Below, piece after piece: positions 19,208 through 23,130 of a stretch of 23,130 nt of DNA. Position 1 is the first letter of the stretch; every line of letters begins with the position of its first letter. The stretch covers positions 1-23,130 of the IMG/VR virus record IMGVR_UViG_3300044984_003494. One strand, 5' to 3'. The stretch comes from a virus. Below the pieces are notes generated by a model. The model worked only from the letters and a program-made list of their open reading frames with translations, had not been told where the DNA came from and searched no databases. The position numbers and the translations under genes were made by a program.

Positions 19208-19734
19208 TTGATATTTAGTTTTGCTTTGATTTCTTCAAGAGAGGTGAAGATGGTCTTGCCTCCAGTTTTTTCATAAACATGATCGACGCACGTATTGATG
19301 TATTGAGGATCATCTTTCCAAGTGCCATACCACGTTTTCTTTTTGATGCTTTTGGAATGAACATGTCCGTGAATGTTTGCTACTCGACCTCGCATTTCAA
19401 GCGGGTGAATAGGACAATGCGTTAGCCACATTCGCTTATATGACAACATGCCATAGATTTCATCAAACACTTCTGCTTGGAGTTTTGTTGAAACATAATC
19501 ATCGTGATTTCCTTTGATTAGAATTTTGCGACCACGAAGATTTTTGAATACCGCCAAAGCTTCATCAGAGAACGCTGCATCGCCCATGACGTAAACGGTG
19601 TCATTTTTGCGAATAGTTTGTTGCCAATGATGACAAAAGATTGTCGTGTTGTCTTCCACAGATTTTACCCATGGTCGATATTTAGGGATGTTTTTGTGAC
19701 CCAAGTGTGGGTCGCCTACGAAATATGCACTCAT
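19204..19734 (-). CDS. Calcineurin-like phosphoesterase
   Basis: This 176-residue metallophosphoesterase has GDPHLGHKNI at residues 7-16, MGDAAF at 50-55, GNHDD at 75-79, THCPIHP at 105-111 and HGHVH at 122-126. The D8, H10, D52, N76, H106 and H122/H124 ligand set is complete. Known relatives include DNA/RNA phosphodiesterases and phosphatases. Its position beside the polynucleotide kinase-like gene, sharing an ATGA, fits a role in removing a 3'-phosphate or cyclic phosphate from broken RNA ends. That is by analogy to the bacterial Pnkp protein, which fuses kinase, metallophosphoesterase and ligase parts. The first glycine-histidine pattern is GDPHLGH rather than the more usual GDxHG, common among small phage members. 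Its substrate is unknown. Confidence 0.88.
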   Translation of the reverse strand: MSAYFVGDPHLGHKNIPKYRPWVKSVEDNTTIFCHHWQQTIRKNDTVYVMGDAAFSDEALAVFKNLRGRKILIKGNHDDYVSTKLQAEVFDEIYGMLSYKRMWLTHCPIHPLEMRGRVANIHGHVHSKSIKKKTWYGTWKDDPQYINTCVDHVYEKTGGKTIFTSLEEIKAKLNIK

Positions 19735-19937
19735 TTTGATTTACCTTGATCTACGAAATCGTAGAGTTTAAATGGGTTCGTGACATTGGCGAAATCGAAC
19801 TCGCTATATTGAAAAACATAACCGCCGATTTTCTTTGCGCAATCTCTTGCCCATTGTTCTGCACCTTTTAATGCTCCATCATACGATTGATGGAAGTTAT
19901 TTTTTTTGTCGAATACTCTGTATTTGCTATGTGCCAT
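19731..19937 (-). CDS. Hypothetical protein
   Basis: This 68-residue protein has a likely strand at the start (KYRVFDKK), a helix (SYDGALKGAEQWARDCAKKIG) and a mixed C-terminus. It has one cysteine and no membrane segment. It overlaps the phosphoesterase start by ATGA (19731-19734) and starts in an ACAATATG context, so its expression is linked to the RNA repair-like pair. It might be an accessory to them, but nothing in its sequence shows this. No family recognised. Confidence 0.7.
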   Translation of the reverse strand: MAHSKYRVFDKKNNFHQSYDGALKGAEQWARDCAKKIGGYVFQYSEFDFANVTNPFKLYDFVDQGKSK

Positions 19938-19941
19938 ATTG

Positions 19942-20004
19942 TTATTTTGTTGTTTCTAGGATAATTAGAATGATTATTGCTGTTATTGTTTGAAAGTTAT
20001 TCAT
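19942..20004 (-). CDS. 20-residue hydrophobic peptide ORF
   Basis: The only gap in this operon, between the genes at 19997-20242 and 19731-19937, holds a 20-codon ORF (ATG 20002-20004 to TAA 19942-19944). It starts with MNNFQTITA and continues with one short hydrophobic run of nine isoleucine, leucine and similar residues, ending ETTK. The start overlaps the previous gene's end by eight bases, and the next ATG is four bases after its stop. It could be a small membrane peptide. An ORF of this length can also occur by chance. Confidence 0.35.
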   Translation of the reverse strand: MNNFQTITAIIILIILETTK

Positions 20005-20242
20005 AAGTTAATTTGAATGCAACTCGTCCAGTGTCGAAATTGTTGGTAACGTAACAGTCGATGAATATTTCGTTGCCGTGAATTTGCGTGGAGTTAATTT
20101 GCATTATGTATTGAACTTTGTCAAGAACTATTTTGTGTAATTTTTCGGGCATTGACTCAAATTGCTCACAAACAGGTTCGTCGCCAAGCTTCCATGGGAA
20201 GAGATGGTTCTGACCGATAATTGTTACTTTAGGCATTTTCAT
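19997..20242 (-). CDS. Hypothetical protein
   Basis: This 81-residue protein has a beta-rich C-terminus (EIFIDCYVTNNFDTGRVAFKL) and a helix in the middle (EKLHKIVLDKVQYIMQI). It has two cysteines and no membrane segment. Its start overlaps the end of the preceding gene by ATGA (20239-20242). A TTGACA inside it (near 20112-20117, minus strand) lacks a good -10 and is not counted as a promoter. No function is recognised. Confidence 0.7.
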   Translation of the reverse strand: MKMPKVTIIGQNHLFPWKLGDEPVCEQFESMPEKLHKIVLDKVQYIMQINSTQIHGNEIFIDCYVTNNFDTGRVAFKLTYE

Positions 20243-20757
20243 TGTTTTTTAAGTATTGTGTGTTTGATTCCGTCAACGATGTCTGTCATTTTAATCAAAG
20301 AAAGAAGATCTTTACGCCCTCTTCTTTGATAGCCAGTATAGAGTGGCATACGAACCTCTACGTTGACTTGAGAAAGATCGCATAGCTTTTCACAGAGCCG
20401 CGCCAAAAGCTTTCTATCTACCAGCAGGAAGTCGTGTTCACGCTCAAATGCAATGATGTTTGAAGCTCCATAAAGCCAACCTCTTTTTCCTTGCACGTTG
20501 GCAAACTCAATCCACACTACATCATCGTTGTATTTGTCATCTGCGCGTTTTACTTTCTTGCGCGATTTTACATCCACTGCTGTTCTTGGAAGCCTCGATC
20601 CTTCGACCCAATAGTCAATGTGACGAATCTCTTCTTGAAAAGAGGATTTCTCGCAAGATAAACCTGCTTTTCTAATAGAGCTTTCAAACGAGGACTCAGC
20701 TTTATCGCCGCTCTCGAATGCCTCGCCTGTTTTGTCGTATCTGTTTTTATAAGCCAT
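20239..20757 (-). CDS. Conserved phage protein, possible PD-(D/E)XK nuclease fold
   Basis: This 172-residue protein starts at the ATG at 20755-20757 (MAYKNRYDKTGEAFE). The frame is open to 20808, but the promoter at 20767-20793 lies there and the extension overlaps the previous gene. Features: HIDYWVEGSRLPRTAVDVKSRKKVK (broken over 46-70), where the D, then DVKxR, could be the acidic residue and DxK core of a restriction-nuclease-like fold, then WIEFANVQGKRGWLYGASNIIAFE. The latter pattern, 'WxEFxNVQGKxGWLYG', recurs in phage proteins I recall, and a nuclease role has been suggested for such folds. No experiment is known to me. The C-terminal part is strongly charged. Confidence 0.72.
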   Translation of the reverse strand: MAYKNRYDKTGEAFESGDKAESSFESSIRKAGLSCEKSSFQEEIRHIDYWVEGSRLPRTAVDVKSRKKVKRADDKYNDDVVWIEFANVQGKRGWLYGASNIIAFEREHDFLLVDRKLLARLCEKLCDLSQVNVEVRMPLYTGYQRRGRKDLLSLIKMTDIVDGIKHTILKKQ

Positions 20758-21205
20758 CTCTGCTATATGATACCAAAATCTTGCCATTGTCAAGGGAAAA
20801 TTTTGCACTAGGATCTTTTTTTTGGATGAAATTTAAAAATGGTTTTAATTTGTGCTTGCGTTTAATTTCTGTGGCGAATGGAAGATGACAATTATTGTGA
20901 TTCCAATATTGGCTGCGAAAGACGCAAAAATCTTTCAACATTGTCGCGGCATCGCCAAAAATAAATTCTATTGTTATTTGAGATTCTTCGCGCTTAATGG
21001 AAACAAAGAATCTTAAATGATCGTTTTGCATGAGATAAAAAATGTCAGTCGCGCCTACAAGATATTCGTAGTATTTTTTAATTTGTGTTGTGCGAATTGA
21101 TGGATTTTTAATTGAGCAAAAATCATAAGGCTTAGAGCGAATGCAAAAATCTTCAAATGCTGATTGAACTACAGGATTGCTGTTGTTTAACTGCTGAAAG
21201 TTCAT
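20747..21205 (-). CDS. Hypothetical phage protein
   Basis: This 152-residue protein has an alpha/beta mix with several aromatic and basic stretches: TQIKKYYEYLVGATDIFYLMQ, EFIFGDAATMLKDFCVF and IKRKHKLKPFLNFIQKK. It has four cysteines and no membrane segment. The pattern of alternating strand and helix could suit an acyltransferase-like or other alpha/beta fold, but no motif settles this. It is the first gene of the minus-strand lysis and repair operon, and its end overlaps the next gene's start by 11 bases. The upstream 31 bases hold promoter-like sequences for both strands. Confidence 0.72.
   Translation of the reverse strand: MNFQQLNNSNPVVQSAFEDFCIRSKPYDFCSIKNPSIRTTQIKKYYEYLVGATDIFYLMQNDHLRFFVSIKREESQITIEFIFGDAATMLKDFCVFRSQYWNHNNCHLPFATEIKRKHKLKPFLNFIQKKDPSAKFSLDNGKILVSYSRDGL
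20767..20793 (-). promoter_or_regulatory. Early promoter of the nuclease-fold protein
   Basis: On the minus strand TTGACA (20788-20793), 15-base spacer, TATCAT (20767-20772). Transcription is predicted three bases before the ATG at 20757. The short spacer makes it weaker than the others. Confidence 0.55.
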
Positions 21206-21245
21206 TTTTTTAATTTATAATAGTGTAAATTAGAGTATGGCACAA
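21206..21245. promoter_or_regulatory. Overlapping divergent promoters in 31-bp gap
   Basis: On the minus strand TATTAT (21217-21222) lies 11 bases before the ATG at 21205, with a weak -35 TTGTGC (21240-21245) 17 bases upstream, partly inside the gpL gene. On the plus strand the late motif AGTGTAAATT (21222-21231) lies before the ATG at 21237. The two elements touch at base 21222. Confidence 0.5.
21222..21231 (+). promoter_or_regulatory. Late promoter motif of the tail tip gene
   Basis: AGTGTAAATT with GTG 14 bases before the ATG at 21237. If TGTAAATT is the -10 element, transcription starts at the first base of the ATG. It is one of five copies in the window. Confidence 0.58.
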
Positions 21246-23130
21246 GGACAAGATCGGATAGCAAGCAGTTTATTAGAGCTGCAACCCACAGCTATTATAG
21301 AGCTTTTTTTACTCTATTTCAATACTGTTGACAATCCAAATGCATTTATTGCATTTCATGGTGGATCTGTCTATAACAAAGGAGTTGTATGGCAGGGTGT
21401 TGAGTACTTGCCTATTCCTGTAGAAACTGACGGGTTTGAAGTCAATGCTAATGGTCAGTTGGCTCGACCAAAAATGCGCGTCTCAAATAAAGATTATTTT
21501 GCTACTGATCTATTGATTAACAATGATGATTTGCAATTTGCCAAAATCATTCGTAAACGAACTTTTGTAAAGTATTTGGACGATGTTAATTTTGATGGCG
21601 GAAATCCTTGGAGTCAAGCTGATGCATCAGCAGAACTTTCTAACGATACTTTTGTCATTGGTCAAAAGACAGCAGAAAACAAAGTATTTATTGAGCTAGA
21701 GTTGACTTCTCCACTAGACTTGGAAAATTTCGAAGTTAATAATCGTTTGATTATGTCTCGTTATTGTTCGTGGCATTATCGCGGCAATGGCTGCAATTAT
21801 AATGGCATTCCCGTTGCTACTGAAGAAGGAGAAAAGCTCATTGTGGCGAATCCAGTTGATTGGTTTACTAATCAGGCTCAAAAAAAATGGTCAGAACAAG
21901 GAGCTTATGTTTCAGGCGATGCTGCATATATTGAAAATCAAAAGATTACCATTGCTAATCCAAAAGATTCATCGCAAACTGAATTCGCAAAAATTTGGTA
22001 TGTATGCCAATCGGGACATGCTAGCTCTAGCTCTACAATACCAGATAAAAATCCATCTATTTGGAAAAGAGACGGTTGCAATAAAAAACTAGATGGATGC
22101 AAATTACGCTTTGGTAAAGGAGCGGTTGAATTTAATGAATTGATTGAACAAAGAACAGCGCATTTTGTTGATTTTACCTCGCGTAATAAAACACTGCGCT
22201 ATAGCAACATCGCTCCTAATGCTGCCGTATCTGGATCTTCTTTTGTTCCAGGTTCGCCAGCAACTAATGCTGTAAATTTATTGACAGGAAAAAGTGATTG
22301 TTGGCAAGCAACTGGATCTAAACCAACTGGTGGAATATTAACTTTAGAATGGTCCAGCCCTAAAAATATAAATAGAATTGACATCTATGACAATACTAAT
22401 CCTAAGACAAGTATTGATTTTGGAAATGCTTACATTCGACTATTTAATGAAAGCAATGTTGTAATTAGAAGTGGAATATTAAATGTGCCAACTAATGGAG
22501 CAAGAGCAACAACGGGTTTCGCTAACGAATCAGTTAAGAAAATTGTTATCTCTGGCAGTGGAGGGAAAGCTTCTCCTTCATTAAGTGAAGTGGCTGTATT
22601 TGAAACTAATCCTCCAAATTTGCTTTACTATGATCAAGAAACTGTTCCTTTGCATAGAAATAACTTCTTCCAAATCTCTACATGGATTGGATTGAGCGGT
22701 CGTGATTTATATCCGAATGAACTTTATTCGGTATTGCACAATATCAGCGGTGGCTGTCGATATAGCGGTATTAATTTATACCTTTCTGGGCAAAATCTTT
22801 TATTAGACTTTGCAACACGCACTACGGGCGCTCAACAAACAAATAGAACTTTAACTCTGCCATGGAAAAATGATGAATTGCGACCATTGCATTTGATATG
22901 TTCAGGTGGAAATGCAACTGGACTATCGCCTACTGTAACAACTGCTGGCTATATTGAATTGACTGATGGAATATCTGAAACAAGTCGTTTTACTTTATCT
23001 GGATCAGTAGGTGAATATTTTAAATTTAAAAATTCTGATTATCAAAATGGCATTGTAAGCAATCAATATCGCCTCAAGTTTGGATTAAATGATTGGCAAT
23101 TTCCAACTGGTAATGAATTTGTTCCAAGTC
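21237..23130 (+). CDS. gpL-like minor tail (tail tip) protein with added lectin-like modules, 3' end beyond right edge
   Basis: 631 residues are visible and the frame stays open to the window end. Residues 1-315 match phage lambda gpL (232 residues), the tail tip protein that binds an iron-sulphur cluster. Matches include VVWQGVEYLPIPVETDGFEV, RPKMRVSN and MSRYCSWHYRGNGCNYNG, then RDGCNKKLDGCKLRFG. Four cysteines at 177, 186, 281 and 288 correspond to the cluster ligands. Between 186 and 281 is an insertion of about 70 residues with a chitin-binding-like pattern (WSEQGAYVSGDAAYI; WYVCQSGH...P...W). Residues about 325-456 look like an F5/8 type C domain (NRIDIYD, GNAYIRLF, SLSEVAVFE), and about 465-620 like a concanavalin/LamG domain. 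The late promoter motif precedes it. Confidence 0.85.
   Translation, partial: MAQGQDRIASSLLELQPTAIIELFLLYFNTVDNPNAFIAFHGGSVYNKGVVWQGVEYLPIPVETDGFEVNANGQLARPKMRVSNKDYFATDLLINNDDLQFAKIIRKRTFVKYLDDVNFDGGNPWSQADASAELSNDTFVIGQKTAENKVFIELELTSPLDLENFEVNNRLIMSRYCSWHYRGNGCNYNGIPVATEEGEKLIVANPVDWFTNQAQKKWSEQGAYVSGDAAYIENQKITIANPKDSSQTEFAKIWYVCQSGHASSSSTIPDKNPSIWKRDGCNKKLDGCKLRFGKGAVEFNELIEQRTAHFVDFTSRNKTLRYSNIAPNAAVSGSSFVPGSPATNAVNLLTGKSDCWQATGSKPTGGILTLEWSSPKNINRIDIYDNTNPKTSIDFGNAYIRLFNESNVVIRSGILNVPTNGARATTGFANESVKKIVISGSGGKASPSLSEVAVFETNPPNLLYYDQETVPLHRNNFFQISTWIGLSGRDLYPNELYSVLHNISGGCRYSGINLYLSGQNLLLDFATRTTGAQQTNRTLTLPWKNDELRPLHLICSGGNATGLSPTVTTAGYIELTDGISETSRFTLSGSVGEYFKFKNSDYQNGIVSNQYRLKFGLNDWQFPTGNEFVPS

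Noticed and set aside
20112-20117. TTGACA on the minus strand inside the 19997-20242 gene
   Set aside because: It is intragenic with no -10 at 15-18 bases and no suitable start codon downstream.
1-23130. tRNA genes, CRISPR arrays, transposons or integrase sites
   Set aside because: I saw no cloverleaf-like segments, regularly spaced repeats, transposase motifs or attachment-site-like direct repeats by eye. A tRNA search program could find degenerate cases.

Overview
The window is dense, AT-rich DNA of a tailed double-stranded DNA bacteriophage with a lambda-like (siphovirus-type) tail tip, covering an early/middle region plus the start of the late region. About 45 mostly small genes are packed head to tail, very often with 4-bp ATGA overlaps, and almost no DNA is non-coding. 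Evidence for a phage: a rIIA/rIIB-like pair, a lambda gpL-like tail tip protein, a tail fibre-like protein, an amidase endolysin beside a holin, three YopX-domain proteins, a lambda-type PPP phosphatase, and several small proteins typical of phage genomes. The host is unknown. Shine-Dalgarno motifs are essentially absent. Promoters look sigma70-like (TTGACA/TATAAT type), and many transcripts are predicted to start at or within a few bases of the start codon, which suggests a host that initiates translation without Shine-Dalgarno pairing.

Layout: (1) 1-5371, minus strand, a cluster of early or accessory genes: the left-edge fragment, three tandem YopX paralogues, a PPP phosphatase, small unknowns, two small membrane or coiled-coil proteins, and a UvsE-type UV damage endonuclease. 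(2) 5381-5485, a divergent promoter region. (3) 5485-9015, plus strand: rIIA-like, rIIB-like, a small unknown and a late-type small membrane protein, closed by a strong terminator. (4) 9118-14800, plus strand: small unknowns, an Rnl1-like RNA ligase, a frameshifted small ORF, a zinc-ribbon protein, a thioredoxin-like protein, an exported RlpA-like protein, membrane proteins and an HExxH metallopeptidase-like protein. (5) 14820-16606, plus strand: tail fibre-like protein and partner. (6) 16622-21205, minus strand: holin, endolysin, two unknowns, ThyX, a polynucleotide kinase-like P-loop protein, a calcineurin-like phosphoesterase, small ORFs, a possible nuclease-fold protein and an unknown. (7) 21237 to the right edge, plus strand: a large gpL-like tail tip protein with added lectin-like modules, cut by the window end.

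How the genes work together: rIIA/rIIB, UvsE, ThyX and the phosphatase fit early takeover, repair and nucleotide supply. The RNA ligase, the kinase and the phosphoesterase together could form a dispersed RNA end-healing and sealing pathway, as in phages that reverse host tRNA cleavage. Holin and endolysin carry out lysis. The tail genes and the holin and endolysin share one motif, (A/G)GTGTAAWWA, 14-16 bases before their start codons, which I read as a late promoter; eight early genes instead have TTGACA boxes. Both classes appear to give leaderless or nearly leaderless mRNAs. This is the most interesting regulatory feature of the window.
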